Assembly: GCF_029590555.1 (NCBI RefSeq)
Contig: NZ_CP081001.1
Span: 2,170,001 to 2,234,000, forward strand
Length of the DNA stretch: 64,000 nucleotides
Reading direction: 5' to 3'
DNA from: Sphingobium sp. V4
Lineage (GTDB): Bacteria; Pseudomonadota; Alphaproteobacteria; Sphingomonadales; Sphingomonadaceae
The number at the start of each line of letters is the position of its first letter. The stretch's first letter is position 1. Below, one piece after another: positions 44,155 to 53,587 of this stretch. Below the pieces are notes generated by a model. It searched no databases and had not been told where the DNA came from. It saw only the letters and a program-made list of their open reading frames with translations. The position numbers were made by a program, and so were the translations under genes.

Positions 44155-45549
44155 ATGACCGGACCTGCAATCCTGCTGCTCCTGGCGGGCCTGGGCGCGA
44201 TCGCCTGGGTCAGCGCCCGCGCCCGCGCGCTGCGGTTACAGACCGCCGCGCGCGCCACCGGGCGGCGCGACGCCGTGCATAGCCTGCCGGGCTATCATGG
44301 CTGGTATGTCGCGCTGTGGACGCTGCTGCCCGCCGGCATCTTCCTGGCCGTATGGGCCAATGTGTCGCCGGGACTGGTGACCCAGGCCGTGCTGGCCGAC
44401 CCGGCGGCGCAGAGCCTGCCCCTCGACGCCTTCTCCCGCTCCGCCATCCTGGGCGAGGCGCGAGCGATCGCGACGGGGATGCAGGCCGGCGCCTTCAACC
44501 CGGCGTCGCAGGCGCTGGTCGAACCCTATCGCGCGGCGACCAGCAGCTATGGCGTCGGCGGCGCGGTGCTGGCGCTGATCCTGGCCTTTGCCGGGGGCGC
44601 CTATGCCTTCACCCGCGTCCGTCCCGACTTCCGGGCGCGCACGCGGGTCGAGCGACTGGTGATGGCGCTGCTGCTGCTCGCGTCGCTGCTGGCAATCGTC
44701 ACCACGCTGGGCATCGTCGCCTCGCTGCTGTGGGAAAGTTTCCGCTTCTTCTCGATGGTGAACCCGCTCGACTTCCTCTTCGGCCTGAAATGGAGCCCGC
44801 AGTCGGCCGCCATGGGCTATGGCAATGAGGATGCGTTCGGCGCCGTGCCGCTCTTTTGGGGCACGATCTTCATCGGCGCGATCATCGCGATGATCGTGGC
44901 CATCCCGCTGGGCCTGATGAGCGCGGTCTATCTGACGCAATATGCCAGCCCCACCGTGCGCCAGTGGATGAAGCCGATCCTGGAGGTGCTGGCCGGCGTA
45001 CCCACCGTCGTCTACGGCTATTTCGCCGCGCTGACCGTGGCCCCCGCGCTCCGCGACCTTGCCGTCTCGGTCGGCATCCATGGGGCCAGTTCCGAAAGCG
45101 CGCTGGCCGCTGGTCTGGTGATGGGCGTGATGATCATTCCCTTCGTTTCCTCCATGGCCGACGACAGCATCGCCGCCGTGCCGCAGTCGATGCGCGACGG
45201 CAGCCTGGCGATGGGCGCAACCACCAGCGAGACGATCACCCGCGTCCTCATCCCCGCCGCTCTCCCCGGCGTGGTGGGCGGCGTGCTGCTGGCCGTCAGC
45301 CGCGCCATCGGCGAGACGATGATCGTGGTGATGGCCGCGGGCCTGGCCGCCAACATGACGCTCAACCCCTTCGCAAGCGTGACTACGGTGACGACCCAGA
45401 TCGTCCAGCTGCTGACCGGCGACCAGGAATTCGACAGCGCCAAGACGCTGGCGGCCTTCGCGCTGGGGCTGGTGCTGTTCATCGTGACGCTGCTGCTCAA
45501 CATCGTGGCCCTGCGGGTCGTGAAGAAATATCGCGAGGCTTACGACTGA
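44155..45549 (+). CDS. pstC: Phosphate ABC transporter permease PstC
   Basis: One of the two membrane permeases of the Pst transporter. 464 residues, longer than E. coli PstC, with extra membrane segments at the N-terminus. The ABC transporter coupling region EAA loop is at SMRDGSLAMGATTSETI, followed by the permease core. It lies 7 bases after pstS and shares a base with pstA (TGATG). Confidence 0.93.
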   Translation: MTGPAILLLLAGLGAIAWVSARARALRLQTAARATGRRDAVHSLPGYHGWYVALWTLLPAGIFLAVWANVSPGLVTQAVLADPAAQSLPLDAFSRSAILGEARAIATGMQAGAFNPASQALVEPYRAATSSYGVGGAVLALILAFAGGAYAFTRVRPDFRARTRVERLVMALLLLASLLAIVTTLGIVASLLWESFRFFSMVNPLDFLFGLKWSPQSAAMGYGNEDAFGAVPLFWGTIFIGAIIAMIVAIPLGLMSAVYLTQYASPTVRQWMKPILEVLAGVPTVVYGYFAALTVAPALRDLAVSVGIHGASSESALAAGLVMGVMIIPFVSSMADDSIAAVPQSMRDGSLAMGATTSETITRVLIPAALPGVVGGVLLAVSRAIGETMIVVMAAGLAANMTLNPFASVTTVTTQIVQLLTGDQEFDSAKTLAAFALGLVLFIVTLLLNIVALRVVKKYREAYD

Positions 45550-46793
45550 TGACGGCCGAACGTCTCCCCACCGACTGGAAGTCGGACGTGATGCGCCGGC
45601 GGATCGCGCGGCGCTATGCCGCCGAGCGCCGCTTCCGCCTGCTGGGCCTGGGCGCGGTGGCGCTCAGCGCCGCCTTCCTCGCCTTCCTGCTCTTCACCAT
45701 GATGGGCAATGGCCTGCGCGGCTTCACCCGGACCGAGATCGCGCTCACGGTCGATTTCCCGGCCTCCCCGCTGCTGCTCGATCCCGCCGCCATCACCGAC
45801 GAGGCGCTCAACCAGGCCAACCTGCCGATGGTGACGGGCGAAGTCGCGAAAAAGGCGCTGGGCGCCGACGCCGACGCATGGCTGTCGCCCACCGCCTGGA
45901 TCAGCATCCGCGACGCAATCAAGGCCGATCCGAAAATTCTCGGCCGCACCGAAACGATCAGCGTCCCCGCCTCGACCGCGGTCGACCTGGCCGCCAAGAG
46001 CGATGGTTCGCCCGAGGCGGAAGCAGCGGTCGAGCGGCTGAACAAGGCGGGCGTCCTGTCGACCGGCTTCAACTGGAGCTTCCTGTCGGCGAGCGACGGC
46101 ACCGATCCGACGCAGGTCGGCATCTGGGGCGCGTTCAAGGGGTCGCTGCTGACGATGCTCGTCACCCTGGTGCTGAGCTTCCCCATCGGCGTCGCGACCG
46201 CCCTCTATCTGGAGGAATATGCGCCCAAGGCCTGGTGGACCGACATCATCGAGGTGTCGATCAACAACCTCGCCGCCGTGCCCTCGATCATCTTCGGCCT
46301 GCTTGGCCTGTCGATCTTCCTCAATTTCCTGCATCTGCCGCGTTCGGCCGCGCTGGTAGGGGGCATGACGCTGGCGCTGATGACCATGCCCGTCATCGTC
46401 ATCGCCGGGCGCAACGCGATCAAGTCCGTGCCGCCCAGCATCCGCGACGCGGCGCTCGGCATCGGCGCAAGCCCGGTGCAGGTGGTGTTCCAGCATGTGC
46501 TACCGCTCGCCCTGCCCGGCATCCTGACCGGCACGATCATCGGCATGGCGCGCGCGCTGGGCGAAACGGCGCCGCTGCTGATGATCGGGATGCGCGCCTT
46601 CATCGCCACGCCGCCGGGCGGGATCACCGATCCGGCCACGGTGCTGCCGGTGCAGATCTTCCTCTGGTCGGACGAAGTCTCCAAGGGCTTCGTCGAAAAG
46701 ACCTCGGCGGCGATCATCGTGCTGCTCGCCTTCCTGCTCGCGATGAACGGCCTCGCCATCTACCTGCGCAACAAGTTTGAAAAACGGTGGTAA
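45549..46793 (+). CDS. pstA: Phosphate ABC transporter permease PstA
   Basis: The second Pst permease. 414 residues with an N-terminal DUF3333-like region (about residues 20-200) before the permease core, an extension I know from alphaproteobacterial PstA. The coupling loop [18 protein letters not shown] and [14 protein letters not shown] are visible. It starts on the last base of the pstC stop. Confidence 0.93.
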   Translation: MTAERLPTDWKSDVMRRRIARRYAAERRFRLLGLGAVALSAAFLAFLLFTMMGNGLRGFTRTEIALTVDFPASPLLLDPAAITDEALNQANLPMVTGEVAKKALGADADAWLSPTAWISIRDAIKADPKILGRTETISVPASTAVDLAAKSDGSPEAEAAVERLNKAGVLSTGFNWSFLSASDGTDPTQVGIWGAFKGSLLTMLVTLVLSFPIGVATALYLEEYAPKAWWTDIIEVSINNLAAVPSIIFGLLGLSIFLNFLHLPRSAALVGGMTLALMTMPVIVIAGRNAIKSVPPSIRDAALGIGASPVQVVFQHVLPLALPGILTGTIIGMARALGETAPLLMIGMRAFIATPPGGITDPATVLPVQIFLWSDEVSKGFVEKTSAAIIVLLAFLLAMNGLAIYLRNKFEKRW

Positions 46794-46801
46794 AGACCCC
46801 C

Positions 46802-47590
46802 ATGACAGAAGAACAGCAAAGCCTGGCCATCGCCAACCCGAAGATGACCGCGCGCGACATCAAGGTCTTTTACGGCCCCAAGCAGGCGATCAAGGGCGTG
46901 TCGATCGATGTTGGCATGGACCATGTCACCGCCTTCATCGGCCCGTCGGGCTGCGGCAAGTCGACCTTCCTGCGGACGCTGAACCGCATGAACGACACCG
47001 TCGCATCGGCGCGTGTCGAAGGCACGATCACGCTGGACGGCGAGGATATCTACGCTCCGTCGATGGACGTGGTGCAGTTGCGCGCGCGGGTGGGCATGGT
47101 GTTCCAGAAACCCAACCCCTTCCCCAAGTCGATCTACGAGAATATCGCCTATGGGCCGCGCATCCACGGCCTGGCCGCGGGCAAGGCGGACATGGACGTG
47201 ATCGTCGAAAAGTCGCTGCGTCGCGCGGGCCTGTGGGAGGAAGTGAAGGACCGGCTGCACGACAGCGGCACCGCCCTGTCGGGTGGCCAGCAGCAGCGGC
47301 TGTGTATCGGCCGCGCCATCGCGGTCGAACCGGAAGTCATCCTGATGGACGAACCCTGCTCGGCGCTCGACCCGATCGCGACGGCGAAGATCGAAGAGCT
47401 GATCCACGAGCTGCGCGGCCGCTACGCGATCGTCATCGTGACGCACAACATGCAACAGGCCGCGCGCGTGTCGCAACGGACCGCCTTCTTCCACCTGGGC
47501 GAACTGGTCGAATATGGCGTGACATCCGACATCTTCACCAATCCGCGCCAGGAGCGGACCAAGGATTACATCACCGGCCGCTACGGCTGA
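46802..47590 (+). CDS. pstB: Phosphate ABC transporter ATPase PstB
   Basis: Drives phosphate uptake. 262 residues from the ATG at 46802; a GTG at 46787 overlapping the pstA end is possible. Walker [10 protein letters not shown] (47-55), signature [14 protein letters not shown], Walker B VILMDEP. Normal length. Confidence 0.96.
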   Translation: MTEEQQSLAIANPKMTARDIKVFYGPKQAIKGVSIDVGMDHVTAFIGPSGCGKSTFLRTLNRMNDTVASARVEGTITLDGEDIYAPSMDVVQLRARVGMVFQKPNPFPKSIYENIAYGPRIHGLAAGKADMDVIVEKSLRRAGLWEEVKDRLHDSGTALSGGQQQRLCIGRAIAVEPEVILMDEPCSALDPIATAKIEELIHELRGRYAIVIVTHNMQQAARVSQRTAFFHLGELVEYGVTSDIFTNPRQERTKDYITGRYG

Positions 47591-47612
47591 TCCGGCGCGA
47601 GAGAGACGAGAC

Positions 47613-48308
47613 ATGGCAGAACATACGATCAAGGCGTTCGATCAGGAAATGGACAAGCTGCGCGGCCTGATCGCCGAAATGGGCGGTCGCGCGGAGGCGG
47701 CGATCGAGAATGCGATGCTGGCGCTGCAACGCCAGGACAAGGTGCTGGCGGCCGACGTCGTTGCCGCAGACAAGCGCATCGATGCGATCGAAGCGGAGGT
47801 CGAAAAGCTGGCTATCGAAATCATCGCGCTCCGCGCGCCGATGGCCAACGACCTGCGGGACGTGATCGCCGCGCTCAAGATCGTGAGCGTGGTCGAGCGG
47901 ATCGGCGATTATGCCAAGAATATCGCCAAGCGCGTGCCGCTGATCGCGACCAACACCCGCACGCTGGAGCCGATCTCGCTGCTGCCGTCCATGGGCCAGG
48001 TCGCTGGCGAGATGGTGCATGACGCGCTCAACGCCTTCGCCGCGCGCGACGCCGATCTGGCGCTGGCGGTGGTCGAGCGCGACACGGTGGTCGACGATTT
48101 CTACAACAGCATGTTCCGCACGCTCGTCACCTTCATGGTCGAAAATCCCAAGACGATCAGCGAATGTGCCCATCTGCTGTTCATCGCCAAGAATATCGAG
48201 CGGATCGGCGACCATGCGACCAATGTCGCGGAAATGGTCTATTATGCCGCGACCGGCCAGACCCTGCCCGAGCGCGAGCGCGGCGCCGACATTCAGCCGG
48301 AGGATTGA
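47613..48308 (+). CDS. phoU: Phosphate transport regulator PhoU
   Basis: A cytoplasmic helical protein that links Pst to PhoR and keeps the regulon off when phosphate is plentiful. 231 residues with two PhoU repeats, each with the metal-binding pattern (RIGDYAKNIAKR and RIGDHATNVAEM). It lies 22 bases after pstB and 3 before phoB. Confidence 0.96.
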   Translation: MAEHTIKAFDQEMDKLRGLIAEMGGRAEAAIENAMLALQRQDKVLAADVVAADKRIDAIEAEVEKLAIEIIALRAPMANDLRDVIAALKIVSVVERIGDYAKNIAKRVPLIATNTRTLEPISLLPSMGQVAGEMVHDALNAFAARDADLALAVVERDTVVDDFYNSMFRTLVTFMVENPKTISECAHLLFIAKNIERIGDHATNVAEMVYYAATGQTLPERERGADIQPED

Positions 48309-48311
48309 TCC

Positions 48312-49013
48312 ATGGCGCGAGCAAAAATGCTGCTGGTCGAGGATGACGCGGCGCTCGCCGAACTGCTCATCTGGCATTTCAAGCGCGAGGATTTCGACGT
48401 CGCCCACACGGTCGACGGCGAGGAGGCGCTGCTGATGGCGCAGGAAAACACGCCGGACATCGTGCTGCTCGACTGGATGGTCGAAAGCCTGTCCGGGATC
48501 GAAGTGTGCCGCCGCCTGCGCCGCATGAACGGCACCGCCAATATCCCGATCATCATGCTCACCGCGCGCGGCGAAGAAGAGGATCGGGTGCGTGGCCTCG
48601 AAACCGGCGCCGACGATTATGTGACCAAGCCCTTCAGCCCCCGCGAACTGGTGGCGCGCGTCGGCGCGGTGCTGCGCCGCGTGCGGCCGGCACTGGCCGG
48701 CGAGACGCTGACCTTCGCCGATGTCGAGATGGACACGGTGGGCCACAAGGTGCGCCGGGGCGGCCAGGTGATCCCGCTCGGCCCCACCGAATTCCGCCTG
48801 CTCAAGCATTTTCTGGAGCATCCCGGCTGGGTCTTCTCGCGCGAGCGGCTGCTCGACAGCGTGTGGGGCCAGGACAGCGACATCGAGCTGCGCACCGTGG
48901 ACGTCCATATCCGGCGCCTGCGCAAGGCGATCAACGGCGACGGGCAGTTCCAGGACATCATCCGCACCGTCCGGTCGGCGGGCTATGCGCTGGATACCGA
49001 GGGGATGAACTGA
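48312..49013 (+). CDS. phoB: Phosphate regulon response regulator PhoB
   Basis: An OmpR-type activator that binds Pho boxes when phosphorylated by PhoR. 233 residues: receiver domain with Asp54 (LLDWMVES), the switch Thr-Lys (LTARGE, KPFSPREL), and a winged-helix C-terminus with DSVWGQDSDIELRTVDVHIRRLR. In this genome phoB ends the pst operon rather than lying next to phoR. Confidence 0.95.
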   Translation: MARAKMLLVEDDAALAELLIWHFKREDFDVAHTVDGEEALLMAQENTPDIVLLDWMVESLSGIEVCRRLRRMNGTANIPIIMLTARGEEEDRVRGLETGADDYVTKPFSPRELVARVGAVLRRVRPALAGETLTFADVEMDTVGHKVRRGGQVIPLGPTEFRLLKHFLEHPGWVFSRERLLDSVWGQDSDIELRTVDVHIRRLRKAINGDGQFQDIIRTVRSAGYALDTEGMN

Positions 49014-49034
49014 GGCGGCGGCGCTAAACGCCTC
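49012..49034 (+). terminator. Weak hairpin after phoB
   Basis: GAGGCG and CGCCTC pair across an 11-base loop directly after the phoB stop, followed by TTAAGCTT. A plausible but weak end of the pst-phoB transcript. Confidence 0.4.
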
Positions 49035-49452
49035 TTAAGCTTCATGGAAGACATCGGAGCCTTGACCATCGGGCCAATGCCGTCCCATCTTTTCCAGTAT
49101 CTGCCAACGCTGGCGTTGATCGCGATGATAGGTTTGCCGGCGACGCCCGATAACTGCGGGTCGGCAGATTCGCCATGATCTTCGTCAATTGGGCGATTCC
49201 CTGGCTGACCTTCCCGACGTGGCAGGAAAACCGCCAGCGCCAAGGTCTGCCAATTCCCACCCTTGGCAGACCTTGGCGCTGGCGCTTCTGAAGGGCGAAT
49301 ATCCGCTGTTCTGGTCGTGGAAGACAGGTCAACCCGCTCCGGTCCGCTGGGCTTTGCGGGCGACCGAAGTCATCGCGCTTCATCCAATCCTGTTTTGCTG
49401 TTCGTGTCGCTGATGTTCGGCGCGGGGATGCGGGGTTGAATCAGAAGCAGCT
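49014..49452. other. Gene-free stretch with a large inverted repeat
   Basis: 439 bases between phoB and the convergent L,D-transpeptidase gene. No open frame has a convincing start and family. One plus-strand frame near the end reads LLFVSLMFGAGMRG, which could be a remnant of a membrane protein gene, but this is weak. It contains the 21-bp inverted repeat at 49232-49284. Confidence 0.5.
49232..49284. repeat. Perfect 21-bp inverted repeat
   Basis: CGCCAGCGCCAAGGTCTGCC plus A (49232-49252) is perfectly complementary to TGGCAGACCTTGGCGCTGGC plus G (49264-49284), with an 11-base loop (ATTCCCACCCT). No T-run follows. Such a long perfect stem in a gene-free region may be a transcript end, a small RNA or a mobile-element trace. 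Confidence 0.9.
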
Positions 49453-50205
49453 TCAACCGACCGCCGCGACCGTCATGGGATAGGCGTGGAGCTGCGGGAA
49501 CACATCCTCCATCGGCTTCGCGTCGGGCAGGATGTAGACATAGCCGCCCTTCCTGCGAAAGAGCGGTCCGACCTGCGCGTAGAAGCGTTTGGGCACGTTG
49601 ATGCAGCCGAAGGTGATGCGGTTGTCGGCGATGTCGGGGGAGAGCATCCGGTTGACGCGCTTTTCCTTGGGGTTGCCGGGCGGGATGGTGTGGAGCGCGA
49701 CCGAGGTCGTATAGTCGACCCAGAGCACGCGCGTCTTGCCCGCTGCGACGCCAAAACGGGCGAGGAATCGGCCGGCAGGAGTGGTCTTTTCCGCTGGACC
49801 GATTTCCGCCAGCGACTTGGCGCCGACGCCGGGCGTGGCGTCGTCGCCGGCCATGATCCCGATCAGGACGGGCGCGTCGGCGATGCGGCTGCCCTTGGCA
49901 TCGAACAACCAGATGCGCGCGGCCTGCTTGTCGATGATGACATAGGGCAGCTTGCCATTGTCATGCGCCGAACCGACCCAGCCCAGTACGCGCTGCGCGG
50001 CGGGTGTCGGATCAAACGTAATTTCGGTGGCATCGGGCTGCCTTTCCGGTTCGGCGGCCGGGGCACTCCCGGTCGCGTCCGCTGGCGCCGTCGCGACCTG
50101 ATCCGGCGCCTTGCGTGGCTTCTTCGCTGCGAGCGCAGGCGGAGCGACGACAAGAGCGACAGCCGAGAGCATGGTTGCGATCGGCGCCCGCGATAGTCTG
50201 ATCAT
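49453..50205 (-). CDS. L,D-transpeptidase family protein (YkuD domain), exported
   Basis: A predicted periplasmic L,D-transpeptidase that attaches or crosslinks peptidoglycan stems. 250 residues, signal peptide near the start ending ALAAKK. The YkuD domain has YVIIDKQAARIWLFDAKG, ALHTIPPGN with the catalytic His, and NRITFGCINVP with Cys201. Most family members have SHGC before the catalytic Cys; this group has TFGC. Confidence 0.87.
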   Translation of the reverse strand: MIRLSRAPIATMLSAVALVVAPPALAAKKPRKAPDQVATAPADATGSAPAAEPERQPDATEITFDPTPAAQRVLGWVGSAHDNGKLPYVIIDKQAARIWLFDAKGSRIADAPVLIGIMAGDDATPGVGAKSLAEIGPAEKTTPAGRFLARFGVAAGKTRVLWVDYTTSVALHTIPPGNPKEKRVNRMLSPDIADNRITFGCINVPKRFYAQVGPLFRRKGGYVYILPDAKPMEDVFPQLHAYPMTVAAVG

Positions 50206-50228
50206 CTTGGGAAAATACTCGCGTTAAA

Positions 50229-50260
50229 GGACCGGAGCGGGACCTGCAGGCTCCGGCCCT
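50229..50260 (-). terminator. Hairpin upstream of the L,D-transpeptidase gene
   Basis: On the minus strand GGGCCGGAGC pairs with GCTCCGGTCC across an 11-base loop, followed by TTTAA. It may end the small lipoprotein transcript coming from 50380. Confidence 0.5.
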
Positions 50261-50278
50261 TCTGTCTGTCGTGCCTTC

Positions 50279-50378
50279 AGAGCGCGCTGCGTTAAATCGG
50301 ACGCAGGACGCGCGCTCTAGTTGTCTGTGGTCGCATCGTTTCTTGTGCAAAACCGGTGCCCACTTTTGCGCACGATGC
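50279..50378. repeat. Two-dyad dispersed repeat (AAAACCGGTGCCCACTTTTG type)
   Basis: Two dyads in tandem: AGAGCGCGC (50279-50287) with GCGCGCTCT (50310-50318), and GCATCGT (50333-50339) with ACGATGC (50372-50378) around AAAACCGGTGCCCACTTTTG. This composite matches a dispersed repeat I know from many Rhizobiales and sphingomonads. The neighbouring lipoprotein gene takes its TAA stop from the bases at the repeat edge. Confidence 0.75.
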
Positions 50379-50379
50379 T

Positions 50380-50682
50380 TTAGTTGCGCGGGCGCTTGCG
50401 CTGCGCTTCGACCATGCGCTGCTCGACACTGTCGACGCGCGCACCCAGTTGGTCGATACGCTGGCCGTTCTGCTGCGCCAGTCCCGAAGCCGAGCGCGCT
50501 TCGCCCAGCGCCTGCTGCGCCGTGCCATCAGTCTGTTGCAGCTTCGCGTCCAGCGCATCGACGCGCTGATTCACGACGGCGACCTGTTCACGCACGAAAC
50601 CCTTGGTGGCGCAGCCACTCAAGGCGACAGAACCGATCAAAATCAATGCCATCGGGGCAATTTTCGTCAAGGACGGCGACAT
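50380..50682 (-). CDS. Small Lpp-like lipoprotein with a coiled coil
   Basis: 100 residues from the ATG at 50682 with AGGAG upstream. Lipobox LSGC after a hydrophobic signal (MSPSLTKIAPMALILIGSVA). The mature part is a predicted alpha-helical coiled coil (VNQRVDALDAKLQQTDG..., RIDQLGARVDSVEQRMVEA) with a basic C-terminus ending KRPRN. It resembles Lpp-type or coiled-coil envelope lipoproteins, but no C-terminal lysine typical of Lpp crosslinking is present. Confidence 0.82.
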   Translation of the reverse strand: MSPSLTKIAPMALILIGSVALSGCATKGFVREQVAVVNQRVDALDAKLQQTDGTAQQALGEARSASGLAQQNGQRIDQLGARVDSVEQRMVEAQRKRPRN

Positions 50683-50896
50683 CTTATTCTCCTGTAGGTC
50701 AAAATGACCGCCCATTGCCAAGCCGAGCGCGGTCGAAGCGACAACGCGATTTTGTCGGATTGTGCATCCCTTCGGGTGAATGGAGGGGCAGATTTCCGCC
50801 GATTTTTCGCAGTTGAACGGCCGGTTAACCAAGTAGGCAAGGCCAGTCCATTGGACGCCGCCTGCACTCGCCCCGCCGCAGAGGTTCCGAAATGCA

Positions 50897-50930
50897 AAAC
50901 GCCCCGGCCGAAGGGGCCGAGGCGTGTTTT
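50897..50930 (-). terminator. Terminator after def
   Basis: On the minus strand CGCCTCGGCC...GGCCGGGGCG, loop TTC, followed by TTTTGC, 25 bases after the def stop. The mirrored A and T runs could also stop transcription in the other direction. Confidence 0.75.
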
Positions 50931-50954
50931 CGCTTCGATCGCGAGCCGTTTGCG

Positions 50955-51485
50955 TCAGGCGGCGCGACGCGCCTTGTTCAGCTTCTTGAGCAGCATGTCG
51001 CGCTTCAGGCGCGAGAGATGATCGATGAACAATATGCCTTCCAGATGATCCATTTCATGCTGGAGGCAGGTCGCGAGCAGACCGTCGAGCTGTTCCTCAT
51101 GAATGCGCCCTTCCCGGTCCATCCAGCTGGCGCGGATCGTCGCGGGGCGCTCCACCTCCGCATACTGGTCGGGGACCGACAGGCAGCCCTCATTATAGAC
51201 CGACAGTTCGTCGGACCCCTTGAGGATTTCCGGATTGATGAACACCATCGGCTTGCGGACCGGCGGCGCGCCCTCCTCGTCCGATTCGGGTTCCTGCAGG
51301 TCCATGACCAGCACCCTCTTGGGCACGCCGACCTGAATTGCGGCGAGGCCGATACCGGGCGCGTCGTACATGGTTTCGAACATGTCGTCGATCAGCCGCT
51401 GGAGATCGTCGTCGATCGCCTCGACCGGGGTCGAAATGGTGCGCAGGCGCGGATCGGGCGCCTCAAGGATCGGAAGGATTGCCAT
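50955..51485 (-). CDS. def: Peptide deformylase
   Basis: Removes the formyl group from nascent proteins. 176 residues with the three motifs [17 protein letters not shown] and QHEMDHLEG (His143-Glu-x2-His147). The first motif has Ile where Pro is usual, a common alphaproteobacterial variant. fmt, its pathway partner, is 1.2 kb away on the other strand rather than adjacent. Confidence 0.96.
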   Translation of the reverse strand: MAILPILEAPDPRLRTISTPVEAIDDDLQRLIDDMFETMYDAPGIGLAAIQVGVPKRVLVMDLQEPESDEEGAPPVRKPMVFINPEILKGSDELSVYNEGCLSVPDQYAEVERPATIRASWMDREGRIHEEQLDGLLATCLQHEMDHLEGILFIDHLSRLKRDMLLKKLNKARRAA

Positions 51486-51539
51486 TGTCCGAACATAGAT
51501 GGAACAGGGCGAAATATCAAGCGAGCGACCGCGCGACGA

Positions 51540-51941
51540 CTACTCCCCCAGCCATGCGTCGATGGCGGGCTTGAGCGCGGTGGAGCTGAGTTCCACCAAC
51601 AAAGCGCCGTCCGGCGAGCCGCAATAGGCGATCATGCCATAGCCCGCTTCGGGCCGCATATTGGCTGCGCGCAGGGCCCCGCCCAGGCCCGAGAGGCGCG
51701 CTGGCCGGCCTGGCGGGATCATAGAAATGGCTATCGCCCTGCACCCGTTCGAGATGGATCGGCCCACCCAGCGAGTAGGTCGCGCGCACCCGAAACCCGC
51801 GCGCGCCGTCCAGAAGGGCAAGGCATCGAAATCGCGCACCGGCGCGAAGGCCAGGCCCAGCGCCGCGCCATAGTCCGCCACCGCCCGTTCGATGTCGGCG
51901 ACGGCGATGCCCTTGCGGTGCGTGCGGCTGAGGTCGATCAT
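51540..51941 (-). pseudogene. VOC/glyoxalase-superfamily gene with two frameshifts
   Basis: The open frame (133 residues) starts like a VOC protein, MIDLSRTHRKGIAVADIERAV, and ends like one, GSPDGALLVELSSTALKP, but the middle (residues about 50-95) is not VOC-like. In another frame at about 51690-51800 the DNA reads FRVRATYSLGGPIHLERVQG and DSHFYDPARP, normal VOC core sequence. So one indel near 51795 leaves the frame and a second near 51690 restores it. A few residues also seem lost before EAGYGMIAY. Decay or two sequencing errors could explain this. Confidence 0.6.
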
Positions 51942-52024
51942 CGGGCTGTCCTTTCCGGCCGGTTGCCAGGCCCGGTGTAGCCGAGCGCGGCGGCGTGGAA
52001 AGCTGGCAGCTTTGGCAGGTCGTC

Positions 52025-52621
52025 CTATCCCACCGGCCGCCGCGCGCGCAGCGCCTGCGCCAGCGTGCCTTCATCCAGATAGTCGAGTTCGCCGCCGACC
52101 GGCACGCCATGGGCGAGCTGGGTCAGGCGGATGGGGAAGCGCTCCAGCCGCTCGGCGAGATAATGGGCGGTGGTCTGCCCCTCCAGCGTGGCGTTCATCG
52201 CCAGCACCACTTCGTCGATGCCGCCCTGCTCCAGCCGGGCGACCAGCGCGTCGATGGTCAAATCCTCCGGCCGCACCCCTTCCAGCGCGGACAGCCGCCC
52301 GCCCAGCACATGGAAACGGCCGGGAAAGAGGCGCGACTTGTCGAGCGCCCAGAGGTCGGGCACATCCTCCACGACGCAGAGCGCGCGCGCGTCGCGGCGC
52401 GGATCGGCGCAGATGCCGCAAGGGTCCACCGTGTCGACATTGCCGCAGACATGGCAGGTGACGAGCCGGTCGTTCACCGCCTCCAGCGCGCGCAGCAGCG
52501 GCTCCATCGCGCCCTCGCGCTTCTTGAGCAGGTGCAGCACCGCGCGCCGCGCCGAGCGGGGGCCAAGGCCGGGCAAGCGGGACAGCGCTTGCGTGAGCGC
52601 CTCGATTTCAGGTGAAGCCAT
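52025..52621 (-). CDS. recR: Recombination protein RecR
   Basis: Acts with RecF and RecO to load RecA at gaps. 198 residues from the ATG at 52621 ([20 protein letters not shown]). Helix-hairpin-helix start, a four-Cys zinc finger ([16 protein letters not shown]), and a Toprim domain with [12 protein letters not shown]. It is divergent from fmt by 53 bases; dnaX and the YbaB gene are not adjacent. Confidence 0.96.
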   Translation of the reverse strand: MASPEIEALTQALSRLPGLGPRSARRAVLHLLKKREGAMEPLLRALEAVNDRLVTCHVCGNVDTVDPCGICADPRRDARALCVVEDVPDLWALDKSRLFPGRFHVLGGRLSALEGVRPEDLTIDALVARLEQGGIDEVVLAMNATLEGQTTAHYLAERLERFPIRLTQLAHGVPVGGELDYLDEGTLAQALRARRPVG

Positions 52622-52674
52622 ATCGTGAGATAAGGGGTTGCAACTGGGAGAGACAAGGGGTTTGAGCATCCATC

Positions 52675-53583
52675 ATGCGTATCATCTACATGGGCACCCC
52701 CGATTTCGCCGTTCCCGCGCTCGACGCGCTGGTGCAGGCGGGTCATGACGTCGTCGCGGTCTACAGCCAGCCCCCCCGCCCGGCCGGCCGCGGCAAGGGA
52801 CTGCGCCCCTCCCCGGTCCAGACACGGGCCGAGCAACTGGGGATCGCGGTGCACACGCCGGTGTCGCTCAAGGAGGCGGCGGTGCAGGGCGCCTTCGCTG
52901 CGCTCGACGCCGATGTCGCGGTGGTCGCCGCCTATGGCCTGATCCTGCCGCGCGCGGTTCTGGATGCGCCACGCCATGGCTGCATGAACATCCACGCCTC
53001 GCTGCTGCCGCGCTGGCGCGGAGCGGCGCCGATCCAGCGGGCGATCCTGTCGGGCGACAATGTCACCGGCGTCACCATCATGGACATGGAGGCAGGGCTG
53101 GACACAGGACCGATGCGGGCCAAGCATGTCACCCCGATCGAGGACAAGACTGCGGGCACCCTGACCGCCGAACTGGCTCTTGCCGGGGCGGAACTGATGG
53201 TCGAGGTGCTCGACGACATCGCGCTCCACCCGCCGATGGCCCAGCCGGAGGAGGGCGTCACCTATGCCTCCAAGATCGACAAGGCGGAATCGCGGATCGA
53301 CTTCGCGCGCGGCGCGCATCAGGTCGAACGACAGGTCCGGGCCTTCAACCCCTTCCCCGGCGCCTTCTTCGAATATCGTGGCGAGCGCTTCCGCATCCTT
53401 GCGGCCCATGTCGAGCATCATGCCGGGACGCCGGGCGAGATGCTGGACGACAGCCTGCTGATCGGTTGCGGCCATGACGCGATCCGCCCGACCCTGATCC
53501 AGCGCGCGGGCAAGGGCGCGATGACGCCGGGCGAATTGCTGCGCGGATATGAGATGCCGGCGGGCAGCCGGATCGACGCCTGA
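52675..53583 (+). CDS. fmt: Methionyl-tRNA formyltransferase
   Basis: Formylates initiator Met-tRNA. 302 residues with the start [39 protein letters not shown] containing the catalytic Asn-His, and the C-terminal tRNA-binding domain. It is followed by truA 4 bases after its stop, a probable two-gene operon. Confidence 0.97.
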   Translation: MRIIYMGTPDFAVPALDALVQAGHDVVAVYSQPPRPAGRGKGLRPSPVQTRAEQLGIAVHTPVSLKEAAVQGAFAALDADVAVVAAYGLILPRAVLDAPRHGCMNIHASLLPRWRGAAPIQRAILSGDNVTGVTIMDMEAGLDTGPMRAKHVTPIEDKTAGTLTAELALAGAELMVEVLDDIALHPPMAQPEEGVTYASKIDKAESRIDFARGAHQVERQVRAFNPFPGAFFEYRGERFRILAAHVEHHAGTPGEMLDDSLLIGCGHDAIRPTLIQRAGKGAMTPGELLRGYEMPAGSRIDA

Positions 53584-53587
53584 AACC

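Noticed and set aside
49042..49413. Short open frames between phoB and the L,D-transpeptidase gene
   Set aside because: They overlap the perfect inverted repeat, lack good starts, and show no family; treated as non-coding or gene remnant.
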